DNA of 41,024 bases from Chitinophagaceae bacterium (GCA_947372235.1 CANBSW010000019.1:1-41024), one strand, 5' to 3'. Positions 15,462 to 24,672 are shown, numbered from the stretch's first letter. Numbers and translations are program-made. Notes: generated by a model not told the origin, from the sequence alone.

Positions 15462-17660
15462 ATGAATTCGTATAATGATAATCTTCATACCAATCTGATT
15501 GTATCACTGCAAACACTGGAACAGGAATTAAAATCGGCCGAAGCGAAAAAGAACGCTTCAATGTTCACGCTTTATTATGCCCATGATGCAACACATAAAG
15601 CAAGCGAACAACTTGAGATCTCTATGCAAGAATTGGAAAATAAAACTAATTTTAAAACACAGGTAACTGTCAACAGTAATGTTAGTAATAACCTGCTGAA
15701 TTCAGCGAATCAGGCTAACTCCTTCGTTAAACAATCCATCACTTTAGTAGCAGTAAGTGCAGCAAATGTGCAAATTGCTGCCAACTCTATTGTTAAACTG
15801 GCAAGTGATATTGGAAGTATCTATAGTATCGTTAATGCCGCAGATGATAAATCCGATATATATACACTTGCCAAAGAAGCACTAAGTTTGATCAATGAAA
15901 CGGCTAAAGATGGAGAACTGGCTTCTCAAATTGCGATGGAAGCATCCGTTCTTAGTTCTGAAATTGCAGCTTCTACAGTAGTGGATAAAGCAAAAGCCAA
16001 TAATGATCTGATGAATGGTTTTTTAAAAATCATATCGGATGATTTCGCGGATGTAAGTCAAACAGTACTTGCTGAAAATGCTGCACTTGATTCGATCAGA
16101 ACCGTTGAAAAACTGGCAGAAGGTAATTACCTCGACAATGCTGCAGCGTATACTTCTGCAAAATCAGCTTATCAAGTCGCCAATCAAGTGCTCAACCTTG
16201 ATTTGAAAATAACAGATGAAAGTTCAACCGGTTTTACAATTTGTTTTAACCGGATAAAAAAGCCTTTCAAACATTTGCAGGCCCCGGCCCAAGCAGGTAA
16301 ACGGTATGATCCTATTGAAAACTATTATTTTATTATTGTAAAGGATTCAAAAAAAATGACTTTCAATATGTCAGATGCTGAAAATATTTTGATATCTGAT
16401 GCAGAAGAAATACCTGAAAAAGATAATTCCCATTTGAAGAAGAGCATTATTCCTTTACAAGATCAGGGATCAATTTCAAGCCCTGCTGATAAGGGGAAAA
16501 AACAACCGGATATTTTACAGAGAGTTGATATCACTGAGAGGATGATTGGGGGCAAAGGCCCCTATACAATTCAGGATTCTGATGGCGAAAATATCAAGTT
16601 AGAAACCAGTTATGTTGTTTTTATACTTGCCATATATACTGATGATTACAAAAAGAAAATAAATTGCTTTACTGATTTTTTATCGGCACCATCTTATTCT
16701 TTTACACTCTCAAACAAACTGGTAAAAGCGGATAGCGGTTCAATAACAAGCAATAAAAATAATGACACTTCTGCAATTGATATACCAAACCTAACTCAGA
16801 TACCACTTTACGATTACCTGCATCAAATGCCTGGGATACAAATGAGTAACGACATTGTGAAAAATAACAAAGTATCAATAGATGGTCTGGTTTTCGGGGT
16901 ACTTGGTACACAGGATGAAGTAGATCAATACCAGACCATTGTAGCATCCCTTACCCAAAAACGGAATAATTTTCAAATTCTTCTTACTAATGCCGGTAAC
17001 AATTGTAAACAGGCACTTGTAAACAAGAACTTAATGGATCAGCTTGTACAGAACACTAAAGATTTGCAAGAAAATTCAGCAACTGCTTATAACGAAATCG
17101 TTATGGCGAATGCCAAAACAAAAGGACTAGCAATAAAACTGAAAAGCCTGATAGATAAATTAATTTATTCAGTAGACATGATCAATACATTATCCACTCT
17201 TGTTATCCGCAAAAAAGCATTGAACCCCCTCATCTCCGACGAATTGGTGAGTATGGTTGGCCAGGCAGGCATTGATGCCAATCATACAGTTGCACTTACC
17301 CTTGTTGCACTCCAGTCAGGTTTTGCATCGCAGGCGGCCAATATTGAATCTGATGCAGCTGTTGCCGTGGAATATGCTCAATCGAGAAATCTGTATCAAA
17401 TGATGACAGGAACGGATCTGACTGGGAAAAATAGCAAAGTATCGGATGAAAAAGGGAGAAGCAAAAAGGGCGTTAAGCAGAAACACTCAGTTTCAGAATT
17501 GATTACAGGGGCATACGAAAATGCATTACAATTATTTAGTCAAAGACAAACTAACTATGATATAGTTACACAAGAACTTAACCAGGCCACAATAAAACGG
17601 AACAATGCGCAGGTGAAACTTGAATTGCTTCAGGCAGGGTTGAAGGCAGGTGACGCTTAA
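15462..17660 (+). CDS. Unrecognised 732-aa helix–beta–helix protein
   Basis: I do not recognise this family. No signal peptide, lipobox or clear membrane helix, so it appears cytoplasmic or exported by a leaderless route. Residues 1-240 are long, Ala/Ser-rich amphipathic helices with heptad-like spacing (LQTLEQELKSAEAKKN, then repeated AAN/SAAN stretches). Residues ~245-430 are beta-rich and resemble a fibronectin III-like fold (TGFTICFNRI, YYFIIVKDSK, SYVVFILAIY). Residues ~475-732 return to long helices, ending in a coiled coil (QELNQATIKRNNAQ). Helices flanking a beta module recall tail-fibre, tape-measure-like or alpha-pore-forming proteins, but no motif decides. It lies alone downstream of two tRNA genes, between gene-poor spacers. 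No terminator found. Confidence 0.85.
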   Translation: MNSYNDNLHTNLIVSLQTLEQELKSAEAKKNASMFTLYYAHDATHKASEQLEISMQELENKTNFKTQVTVNSNVSNNLLNSANQANSFVKQSITLVAVSAANVQIAANSIVKLASDIGSIYSIVNAADDKSDIYTLAKEALSLINETAKDGELASQIAMEASVLSSEIAASTVVDKAKANNDLMNGFLKIISDDFADVSQTVLAENAALDSIRTVEKLAEGNYLDNAAAYTSAKSAYQVANQVLNLDLKITDESSTGFTICFNRIKKPFKHLQAPAQAGKRYDPIENYYFIIVKDSKKMTFNMSDAENILISDAEEIPEKDNSHLKKSIIPLQDQGSISSPADKGKKQPDILQRVDITERMIGGKGPYTIQDSDGENIKLETSYVVFILAIYTDDYKKKINCFTDFLSAPSYSFTLSNKLVKADSGSITSNKNNDTSAIDIPNLTQIPLYDYLHQMPGIQMSNDIVKNNKVSIDGLVFGVLGTQDEVDQYQTIVASLTQKRNNFQILLTNAGNNCKQALVNKNLMDQLVQNTKDLQENSATAYNEIVMANAKTKGLAIKLKSLIDKLIYSVDMINTLSTLVIRKKALNPLISDELVSMVGQAGIDANHTVALTLVALQSGFASQAANIESDAAVAVEYAQSRNLYQMMTGTDLTGKNSKVSDEKGRSKKGVKQKHSVSELITGAYENALQLFSQRQTNYDIVTQELNQATIKRNNAQVKLELLQAGLKAGDA

Positions 17661-18043
17661 ATTTAGTAAGCTATTGTATTTAACTTTAACACCAATGCAG
17701 CAACCGGATTTATTACTAATGTGCCAATGTAATAGCGCATTATGGCAATAAGTTTCACAATCAAACTTTAATCGTATCATTCTCTTATAGTTTCGCAAAC
17801 AATCAGGAACTGCCGAGAAAAAAAAAGTGGGTAGAGCCAAAAATGAAGCCCGCCGGGCAGGAAATTAATCAGGACTTAAATATGCACATTTCCTCAACAT
17901 CAATGCGCCGGTATCAGGGATAATTTGTGTGGATTAGCCAATACAAATCCGATCCTTATATAGTCGTTGCTATTAAGGATAGAGAGATATTTTCTGATTT
18001 TTTGAATTGAAAGCAAAAAATGAGTGGGTATACAATTGGTTCC
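17661..18043. other. Gene-poor spacer with degenerate coding-like fragments
   Basis: About 380 bases between convergent genes. Short plus-strand frames near 17750-17930 encode a basic patch (LPRKKKVGRAKNEARRAG) followed by a stop, then a further open stretch in the same frame. This looks like a decayed gene rather than a gene. No terminator hairpin or tRNA-end duplication was found. Confidence 0.4.
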
Positions 18044-18859
18044 TCAGTAAGATTCTTTTTCACTAGGGAACCTGGATTCCTTTACATCATTAATGTATTC
18101 TTTTACTGCCGAAGTGATCATCCCATTTAATTGTAGGTATTGTCTTAGGAATCTTGGCTTGAATTCAGCATTGATTCCCAACATATCATGCATCACCAAA
18201 ACCTGACCATCACAATCCTTACCAGCTCCGATGCCAATCGTGGGTATATTGATCAGTTCTGTAACCTCCTTAGCAAGTTTTGCAGGAATCTTTTCAAGTA
18301 CGATGGCAAAGCAGCCGGAATTTTCCAGTAGCCTGATATTTTTTTTCAGTTGTAAGGCTTCCTCCTTAGTATTTGCGCGCACGGCATAGGAACCGAATTG
18401 GTAAATACTTTGTGGAGTTAGTCCTAGGTGTCCCATTACTGGAATGCCCGCCTTAACGATTGCTGTTACTGAATCGATCACTTCTTCTCCGCCTTCCAGT
18501 TTAATGGCATGTGCTCCGGTTTCTTTCATTACACGGATGGCAGAAGACAAGGCCAGAGAAGGGTTGGATTGATAAGAACCAAAAGGAAGATCAACAACAA
18601 CCAGGGCTCTGTCAATTCCCCTGACCACACATTGTGCGTGGTAGATCATCTGATCCAGTGTTATCGGCAAAGTGGTTTCATGCCCTGCCATTACATTAGC
18701 GGCACTGTCACCAACCAGTATTACATCAATACCTGACTGGTCGAAGATTTTCGCAAATGAAAAATCGTAAGCTGTCAGCATGGATATTTTAAGTCCCTGC
18801 TCTTTCATTTGCCGTAAAGAATGGGTGGTTATTTTCTTGAATTCTTTGTGTTGAGACAT
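18044..18859 (-). CDS. panB: 3-methyl-2-oxobutanoate hydroxymethyltransferase (ketopantoate hydroxymethyltransferase)
   Basis: 271 residues, full length. It adds a hydroxymethyl group from methylene-tetrahydrofolate to 2-oxoisovalerate to make ketopantoate, the first step of pantothenate synthesis. TIM-barrel motifs: LTAYD (29-33), metal ligands Asp51 (ILVGDSAANV) and Asp90 (VVVDLPFGSYQ), Lys120 and Glu122 (AIKLEGG), GHLGLTPQ, and IGIGAG near the C-terminus. Its ATG overlaps the panC stop by one base (TGATG), so the two are translationally coupled with panC first. Confidence 0.96.
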   Translation of the reverse strand: MSQHKEFKKITTHSLRQMKEQGLKISMLTAYDFSFAKIFDQSGIDVILVGDSAANVMAGHETTLPITLDQMIYHAQCVVRGIDRALVVVDLPFGSYQSNPSLALSSAIRVMKETGAHAIKLEGGEEVIDSVTAIVKAGIPVMGHLGLTPQSIYQFGSYAVRANTKEEALQLKKNIRLLENSGCFAIVLEKIPAKLAKEVTELINIPTIGIGAGKDCDGQVLVMHDMLGINAEFKPRFLRQYLQLNGMITSAVKEYINDVKESRFPSEKESY

Positions 18860-19662
18860 CAGTTAAGGATTATGTTATCAATTAATCTTACGCCTTCTAT
18901 CCAGGCTGCGGCAGCAATGACTACTGAAGGTTCTTTTTGTATGACAGATATATATTCAATTTCTTCAAAACCATTTTGCAGCAAATCTTCTTTTGCATAC
19001 TGTTCCAGTTTTGTAAAATCTTCTTTTTGATAGAGTTTTTGAACGAGCTGCAAAGACTCATATAATGTGGCTGCTTTTATAATGCCATCATCTGATAACC
19101 GTTGGTTTCTGCTACTTAGGGCTAATCCTGAATTGCTTCTGATGGTCTCAATTCTATGAAGGGTAATATTTTTGCGATTGGTTAGTACCAATAATTTTTC
19201 AATGACCATACATTGCTGAAAATCCTTTTGCCCCATCCACAGATCAGTGGCAGGCACAATATCCAATAATCGATCCATTACTTTACAAACACCCTGGAAA
19301 TGTCCGGGCCGGTAAAAACCTTCCCAAAGATTTTCGATTTCACCTATCTGGTAATACTTGTTCTGATAGTTTGCGGGATATACCTCTTCAACTCCAGGTA
19401 GAAAAAGAATATCACAATGAAGGGATTCCAGTTTTGTAATATCCTCATCAATAGTAACAGGATACAATTTGTAATCTTTGGGATCATTGAACTGTGCAGG
19501 ATTTACAAAGATGCTACATACTGTTATTTCATTGGTTAGTTTACTTTTCTTAACCAAACACAGGTGGCCTTCATGCAGGCAGCCCATTGTGGGAACAAAA
19601 CCAATGTTATTGTGTATAGATAACACCTTAGTTAATTCATTGGCGGTTCTAATGACCTTCAT
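18859..19662 (-). CDS. panC: Pantothenate synthetase (pantoate–beta-alanine ligase)
   Basis: 267 residues from the ATG at 19662 (MKVIRT, the usual N-terminus); an ATG nine bases upstream at 19671 would leave almost no mRNA leader, given the promoter at 19680-19709. It joins pantoate and beta-alanine using ATP. HIGH-type nucleotide-binding motif PTMGCLHEGH, then FVNPAQFN, the ligand segment GQKDFQQ and the KMSKS-equivalent LALSSRNQRL. It leads the panC-panB transcript, divergent from coaBC. Ketopantoate reductase (panE) and panD are not in the window. Confidence 0.95.
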   Translation of the reverse strand: MKVIRTANELTKVLSIHNNIGFVPTMGCLHEGHLCLVKKSKLTNEITVCSIFVNPAQFNDPKDYKLYPVTIDEDITKLESLHCDILFLPGVEEVYPANYQNKYYQIGEIENLWEGFYRPGHFQGVCKVMDRLLDIVPATDLWMGQKDFQQCMVIEKLLVLTNRKNITLHRIETIRSNSGLALSSRNQRLSDDGIIKAATLYESLQLVQKLYQKEDFTKLEQYAKEDLLQNGFEEIEYISVIQKEPSVVIAAAAWIEGVRLIDNIILN

Positions 19663-19679
19663 GGCGAACATTTGAGTAA

Positions 19680-19709
19680 CAAAGCTATCCAGGCAATCCG
19701 ATATACAAA
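19680..19709 (-). promoter_or_regulatory. Bacteroidota-type promoter of panC-panB
   Basis: On the minus strand TTTG (19706-19709), 18 bases, TAGCTTTG (19680-19687), a full TTTG-N18-TAnnTTTG match. Transcription should begin about 7 bases downstream, near 19673, which favours the panC start at 19662. Confidence 0.7.
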
Positions 19710-19763
19710 TTGATTTGACAATTAAATGACATTAAAACTTGTATTAAGTCTGTTACTTGCATC

Positions 19764-20954
19764 ATGCTGTTAAAGAATAAAAAAATAATATTGGGTATTA
19801 CGGGAAGTATTGCTGCTTATAAATCCATATTACTGTTGCGGTTGCTTGTTAAAGAAGGAGCCGAGGTTAAGGTTGTGATGACAACAGCGGCCAAAGATTT
19901 TATTTCTCCGCTTGTATTGTCCGTTCTTTCCGGAAATAAGGTAATTACAGAATTTACAGAAGATAATGAGTGGAATAACCATGTGGCTTTGGGTAGATGG
20001 GCCGACCTGTTTCTCATTGCGCCATTAAGCTGTAATACCCTTGCAAAAATGGCGGCGGGTATATGCGACAATATATTGATGGCGGTTTATCTTTCTGCTA
20101 CCTGCCCGATATTGGTTGCTCCTGCCATGGATGAAGATATGTGGCACCATCCAGCCACAAAACGAAATATTAATACAATTATTGAAAACGGAAATAGTAT
20201 TATAGATGTTGTAGCCGGTGAATTGGCGAGTGGCCTGACAGGGGAGGGCAGAATGGCGGAGCCTGAAATGATTTTTACACATTTGATCGAAAAGTATTTT
20301 AGAGGAGAAGCATTACTTGGTAAGAAAATAATGGTAACGGCAGGGCCAACTTATGAACCCATTGACCCGGTTCGGTATATTGGAAATCGCTCTTCGGGTA
20401 AAATGGGATATGCTTTGGCAGAAGCATTTTATTTGCAGGGAGCCGAGGTTATTTTGATATCAGGGCCATCAAAAGAGAAACTCAGTTATTCAGGGATCAG
20501 ATTAATAAAAGTGGAGACAGCTAAACAAATGTACGATGAATGTATAATTGAACAGGATGCTTCCATCATAGTGATGAGTGCAGCGGTTGCTGACTTCAGA
20601 CCAAAAAATGCGGCGGCACAAAAGTTGAAAAAATCGGACATGGATGTATCAATCAATTTAGAGAAAACAACAGATATTCTTGGGTATTTGGGGGATCATA
20701 AAAAAACAGGGCAGGTACTTGTCGGGTTTGCTCTTGAAACAGAAAATGAAAAAGAGAATGCTGGAAAGAAATTAATGAACAAGAATCTGGATTGTATTTT
20801 TCTGAATTCCTTGCAGGATGAAGGGGCAGGGTTTGATAAAGACACAAACCGACTTACTATGTTGGACAAGGATGGATTGACTGAATGGCCCTTGGAAACA
20901 AAGAAATCATTGGCCGGTAAAATTGTGGTCAAACTGATACAAAAATATTGTTGA
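19764..20954 (+). CDS. coaBC: Bifunctional phosphopantothenoylcysteine decarboxylase / phosphopantothenate–cysteine ligase
   Basis: 396 residues, full length. It adds cysteine to 4'-phosphopantothenate (CoaB) and then decarboxylates the product (CoaC), two steps of CoA synthesis. The N-terminal flavoprotein domain (~1-180) has GITGSIAAYK (11-20), active-site His73 (NNHVALGRWADL) and PAMDEDMW (120-127). The position of the catalytic Cys of the E. coli enzyme (ACGDIGPGRM) reads ASGLTGEGRM here, so Cys is Ser156. The CoaB domain (~186-396) starts KKIMVTAGPTYEPIDPVRYI and GNRSSGKMG, and includes SAAVADFRPK. The SDR gene begins two bases after its stop. Confidence 0.95.
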   Translation: MLLKNKKIILGITGSIAAYKSILLLRLLVKEGAEVKVVMTTAAKDFISPLVLSVLSGNKVITEFTEDNEWNNHVALGRWADLFLIAPLSCNTLAKMAAGICDNILMAVYLSATCPILVAPAMDEDMWHHPATKRNINTIIENGNSIIDVVAGELASGLTGEGRMAEPEMIFTHLIEKYFRGEALLGKKIMVTAGPTYEPIDPVRYIGNRSSGKMGYALAEAFYLQGAEVILISGPSKEKLSYSGIRLIKVETAKQMYDECIIEQDASIIVMSAAVADFRPKNAAAQKLKKSDMDVSINLEKTTDILGYLGDHKKTGQVLVGFALETENEKENAGKKLMNKNLDCIFLNSLQDEGAGFDKDTNRLTMLDKDGLTEWPLETKKSLAGKIVVKLIQKYC

Positions 20955-20955
20955 T

Positions 20956-21672
20956 ATGAGTAATTGGAACTTATCAGGTAAGACAGCTTTGATAACTGGC
21001 GGAACTCATGGGATCGGGTTGGCTTGTGCAAATGAATTTGCAGAACTTGGTGCCGATGTGATAGTTGTTGCACGTTATGTTGATCTGTCAATCCCCTATA
21101 AGTTGATGGTTGCAGATATTACAAAGGAAGGGGATCGGAAAAAAGTATTGTCGGGGTTAGATAAAGTGGATATACTGGTGAACAATGTTGGGATTAATAT
21201 TACAAAATCAAGTGAGGAATTTAGCTTTTCTGATATCGGTCAATTGATAGATACAAATTTTATTGCATCTTTTGAAATGACCAGGTTATTGTTACCGCTA
21301 TTAAAAGTCTCCGGAAATGCAAGTGTTATCAATATTGCTTCTGTAGCCGGGGTATTTGATGTTGGTACAGGAAGTATTTATGCGGCAATGAAAGCCGCAA
21401 TTATACAGTTGACGAAATCCCTGGCAGTTGAATATGCTCCTTTTAATATTCGGGTCAATGCAGTCTCACCCTGGTATACTGATACAAGAAGAACACAAAA
21501 TTTTCTTTCTGATGATGTGAATAAAAAAGCAATTATTACCCGCACGCCCCTAAAACGGATTGCAGTTCCTTCAGATATAGCAGGTCTCGTTGCATTTTTA
21601 GCTATGAACAAATCAGGATATATAACCGGACAAAATATGTTAGTTGACGGCGGATTATCTGCTTATAGATAA
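20956..21672 (+). CDS. Short-chain dehydrogenase/reductase co-transcribed with coaBC
   Basis: 238 residues, classical SDR. NAD(P) motif TGGTHGIG (14-21), NNVG (76-79), catalytic Ser (SVAG near 129), Tyr142 and Lys146 (YAAMK), C-terminal DGGLSAYR. The order resembles the tropinone reductase-like group. The gene starts two bases after coaBC, so it is coupled to CoA synthesis. One possibility is a role in pantothenate metabolism, for example reducing ketopantoate (no panE in the window), but SDRs are too broad to tell and panE enzymes belong to another family. It is followed by a terminator-like hairpin. Confidence 0.88.
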   Translation: MSNWNLSGKTALITGGTHGIGLACANEFAELGADVIVVARYVDLSIPYKLMVADITKEGDRKKVLSGLDKVDILVNNVGINITKSSEEFSFSDIGQLIDTNFIASFEMTRLLLPLLKVSGNASVINIASVAGVFDVGTGSIYAAMKAAIIQLTKSLAVEYAPFNIRVNAVSPWYTDTRRTQNFLSDDVNKKAIITRTPLKRIAVPSDIAGLVAFLAMNKSGYITGQNMLVDGGLSAYR

Positions 21673-21991
21673 ATTTAATTTGTGTCTTACGTTTAATTCT
21701 TGCTTAGTAACTGTTTTTGTATAGACAGAGCAGTTAACCAAACAGTTTTGTTGATGATTGCAAAAAAACTGAATAGTTATTCATCTTTAATAACTATTTT
21801 TTCCGCATAGCCCTCTGCGGCTTAGAAGCAATAATAAACAATTAGCAGAAAATTTGACAAATAAAACATCTCTTCTATACTCAAGTATATTTTTTTGTAA
21901 AAGTTATTTAGCATTCAAACTGCAGCGTTCTCTTCAAGAAAGATCTACGGAGAAATCGAATCGAAATTCACCATTTATAATTCACAAAAGA
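21673..21991. other. Spacer between convergent SDR and macroglobulin/plug genes
   Basis: About 320 bases. It contains the terminator-like hairpin at 21772-21803 and a second short GC palindrome (GCATAGCCCTCTGCGGC near 21805). No protein gene is supported; a plus-strand frame with a TTG start at 21854 runs into the opposite gene and looks spurious. Confidence 0.5.
21772..21803 (+). terminator. Terminator of the coaBC-SDR transcript
   Basis: AATAGTTATT, a seven-base loop, AATAACTATT, then a T run (stem 10 bp, AT-rich). It is about 100 bases after the SDR stop. Confidence 0.6.
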
Positions 21992-24397
21992 TCACTCAAC
22001 CTTCCCACCATCAATCCTTCTCACAAGCCTAATCATTTTACCCGCAGCATTGATGCCTTCCAGCACTATGTTAAATGATCTGGTAACATCGCTGTTAAAA
22101 AAATCAACATGCATACGCTGCAGGGTTTTATTGGTGATGAGGTAGGGGTTCCAGTAAAGTGTGGTTCGTGTATCGGGTTTGCTAAAACTTTCTTCGGGTT
22201 TTTCATAATCGGGACTATAAAACTCTTTGAATTTTGTATAACCTTCCAGCAACATATTCGCAAGCCCTTTTACATCAGTGTTTGCTATATGATCTGTGCC
22301 TAATCTGGTATAAACAGCAATGGCTCCACCACTGCCCCCGCCAGTGGCGAACATGAATAATGGTGGAAATGCTTTGATCATTGCCACATTAATAAGTGGT
22401 ACATTAAGTATCGTAGGTATATCAACACGCATTTCATTAAGATACACAAGCGGGCCGCTTCCGCGCCATTCCATCACATCTCCTCTCACTATCAAACCAG
22501 GTATTTTGCTCTGCAGGTATTCCAGTACATTATTGGCAGAAGTCGCCTTGTGTGGGTCTGACAGATCCAGAATGTATTCTTTTCTTGTGGGTCCTGAATT
22601 GAAAAAACCGGAAGTGTATTTATCATTCAATATCTCTTCTTTCGTTTTTATCCTCGCTGTTACTATCACTTCCTTCAAGGTTGTCTCAGCCATTTTTTTT
22701 CTTAGTTGTTCCTGCTCAGCCAATAATGCATCCAGTTTTTGTTTAGCTAAATAATTGTTCGAAAAAAACGAAGAACTGCTAACGGGTTGTATATTATTGG
22801 GCACAAGTTTTAATAAACCATTACTGATCTTTAGTTCCGCATTTTCTGTTAGAGAACTGTTATTATTAAAACTATAAAACACTTTAGCGGTATCGAAAAA
22901 AAACAAAGGATAGGTAAAGCTTCCATCTTTTTCTACCGGAACAAATATGAGTTGTTTGCTGCTGTCTTTGGTAGTGATGATCATGTTTAGAATAACCGAA
23001 TTGTTATTTTGCTTCATCCCCAAAACCTTGCCCTGCATTTTCATATAAGTGGTTTCAGCAGGATGGGTTATTTTGGGAGGGATATGGGCTTTGATCTTAT
23101 CCCAGTCAAACCTCCGCCAGGCATTGGTTAGCATTACAAGATCGAGATATTCTTTTACACTGTCTGCATCGCTGGATAGATAGTAGCCGGGGTTGTAAAC
23201 TTTTCCTTTGATCTCACTGCTTAATAATATATCCGAAAAAATGGAATGTTGTTCCGGTGTATTTACGGCTGCATCGGTAATGGCTATTGACATATTGGTA
23301 AACAAAGTATCGGGCACAAAAATATCGATTGCATTCTTTCCCCTTTTCTCTGCATTGATCAATGGTGTTGTAAGCGTTACCGAAAATTCATGTGCGTGGT
23401 TATTAATAAAAAGAACCCTTTCTGCAACAGGTATCCAGTCTGAAGTAAATAAGGTAAACTGCAGCAATCCTGTTGGCAATTCATTTAATGGCAGTTCTGC
23501 GTTGATTTTTGCGTTGTCCGTTATATTGATGGCCACCTGATAAAGTGCCACGCGATTCATGTGAACCAGTAAGATCATTTTTTTAAAATTATCCGGAACG
23601 CTGTCAGTTCGTTCAACCTGAAATTTGGCTTTGTTGTTTGCAGTGATGATGGTTATATGTGCCCCTTCGGTTTTTGTAACCGGAATGGGGGTGCTGCCTG
23701 TAACACCATATTCATCTGTCCATTTTAGTTGATAGGATTGTTCGGGTAAGGGTAGTAAGAAAAAACTTCCCATACCATCATGTTTCACGTTCAGCGAATC
23801 GAGTATATTATTTTTTTCATCGGATAATACGCCTTTAATAAAAACAGGATTTCCGAATTGGTTGGTGGCTTTAAAAGCAATGCGTGAATTTACTCCCTGA
23901 ATTAAATACCCGCCTTCCGGAAAAGTTTCAACAATTGTTTTATGAACCACTTTTTTTGGTGCACTGGTTGTGTTGGTATTGATAAATAGTTCACGCTGAT
24001 AGATAAATGCTGGGTCATCGTTCAACATCCAGCGGGTATAGGCTTTTACCTGCAACAATTCTCCCTTATACTCTGTGGGAATATCAAACGAACCTTGTGC
24101 GGTAGACAATAAAACAGGAGAGGAGGTTTGGCTGATCAGTTTTCCGTTAGCATCAAACCATTCCAGGTAAACGTTTTGACTGATGGCTGAGGCATCGCTT
24201 CCCTGAAGAATATAAATTTTATACCAAACAGTTTCGCCTTTATTGTAAATGCTTTTGTCGAAATGAATATGTATCTTTTCCGGGGCAGATCTGTCGGCAT
24301 ACACACTGATCATCGAATCAATTTGTTGAGCAGAAACTGCATTCACAAAAAGCAAGGAAAATAAAGTTAATGCTACCCTAAAAAGACACTTTCTCAT
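21992..24397 (-). CDS. Secreted macroglobulin-like protein with TonB-receptor plug domain
   Basis: 801 residues. A signal peptide (1-24, ending NAVSA before QQ) directs export. The N-terminal half has macroglobulin-like (MG2) strands (KIHIHFDKSIYNKGETVWYK at 41-60 or so, then GSFDIPTEYKGELLQVKAYT). Around residues 570-697 is a TonB-dependent receptor plug-like domain (LKEVIVTARIKTKEE, LEYLQSKIPGL, AVYTRLG) without a beta-barrel behind it. This combination is common in Bacteroidota and annotated as 'TonB-dependent receptor plug domain-containing'; its role, perhaps surface scaffolding or defence, is not established. It stands alone. One REP-like element lies upstream of its start. Confidence 0.85.
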   Translation of the reverse strand: MRKCLFRVALTLFSLLFVNAVSAQQIDSMISVYADRSAPEKIHIHFDKSIYNKGETVWYKIYILQGSDASAISQNVYLEWFDANGKLISQTSSPVLLSTAQGSFDIPTEYKGELLQVKAYTRWMLNDDPAFIYQRELFINTNTTSAPKKVVHKTIVETFPEGGYLIQGVNSRIAFKATNQFGNPVFIKGVLSDEKNNILDSLNVKHDGMGSFFLLPLPEQSYQLKWTDEYGVTGSTPIPVTKTEGAHITIITANNKAKFQVERTDSVPDNFKKMILLVHMNRVALYQVAINITDNAKINAELPLNELPTGLLQFTLFTSDWIPVAERVLFINNHAHEFSVTLTTPLINAEKRGKNAIDIFVPDTLFTNMSIAITDAAVNTPEQHSIFSDILLSSEIKGKVYNPGYYLSSDADSVKEYLDLVMLTNAWRRFDWDKIKAHIPPKITHPAETTYMKMQGKVLGMKQNNNSVILNMIITTKDSSKQLIFVPVEKDGSFTYPLFFFDTAKVFYSFNNNSSLTENAELKISNGLLKLVPNNIQPVSSSSFFSNNYLAKQKLDALLAEQEQLRKKMAETTLKEVIVTARIKTKEEILNDKYTSGFFNSGPTRKEYILDLSDPHKATSANNVLEYLQSKIPGLIVRGDVMEWRGSGPLVYLNEMRVDIPTILNVPLINVAMIKAFPPLFMFATGGGSGGAIAVYTRLGTDHIANTDVKGLANMLLEGYTKFKEFYSPDYEKPEESFSKPDTRTTLYWNPYLITNKTLQRMHVDFFNSDVTRSFNIVLEGINAAGKMIRLVRRIDGGKVE

Positions 24398-24494
24398 TTA
24401 ATAAATATATTGAATGTGTTCGAGATTGAAATAGCACCTCCATAAATAGACAGTACCCGGGGTGATGCCTTTTTTAAAATAGCAATCAATGATG

Positions 24495-24584
24495 TTTTCG
24501 CCACCGATGCACAGATTATTCTGTGGTAATCTGTGCATCTGTACCGATATATCCAGCCCCTCAAAAAAACTCTCGTCTCACGAC
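24495..24584. repeat. REP-like palindromic element, copy 1
   Basis: TTTTCGCCACCGATGCACAG opens the element. GATGCACAGATTA (24506-24518) and its exact reverse complement (24527-24539) form a hairpin with an 8-base loop. A tail with CGTCTCACGAC follows (24574-24584). The same order and tail occur at 26295-26393. It lies between the divergent macroglobulin/plug and fucosidase genes. Confidence 0.8.
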
Positions 24585-24672
24585 TCTCGATTCACCATCT
24601 TTATTTAAATAGCCACATAATAAATAGCAACGCTTTTAATATAACAGTAAATTAGGTCTCAAATCAAAACCC

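Noticed and set aside
17532..17840. 102-residue minus-strand frame
   Set aside because: Overlaps the 3' end of the 732-residue gene and shows no family features.
14972..18043. Integrated element using tRNA-Leu as attachment site
   Set aside because: No integrase and no duplicate of the tRNA 3' end was found downstream; only the position is suggestive.
19663..19671. panC start three codons upstream
   Set aside because: The promoter at 19680-19709 would leave almost no leader, and MKVIRT is the family's usual N-terminus.
21854..22078. 74-residue plus-strand frame
   Set aside because: TTG start, no motif, and it runs into the 3' end of the well-supported opposite gene.
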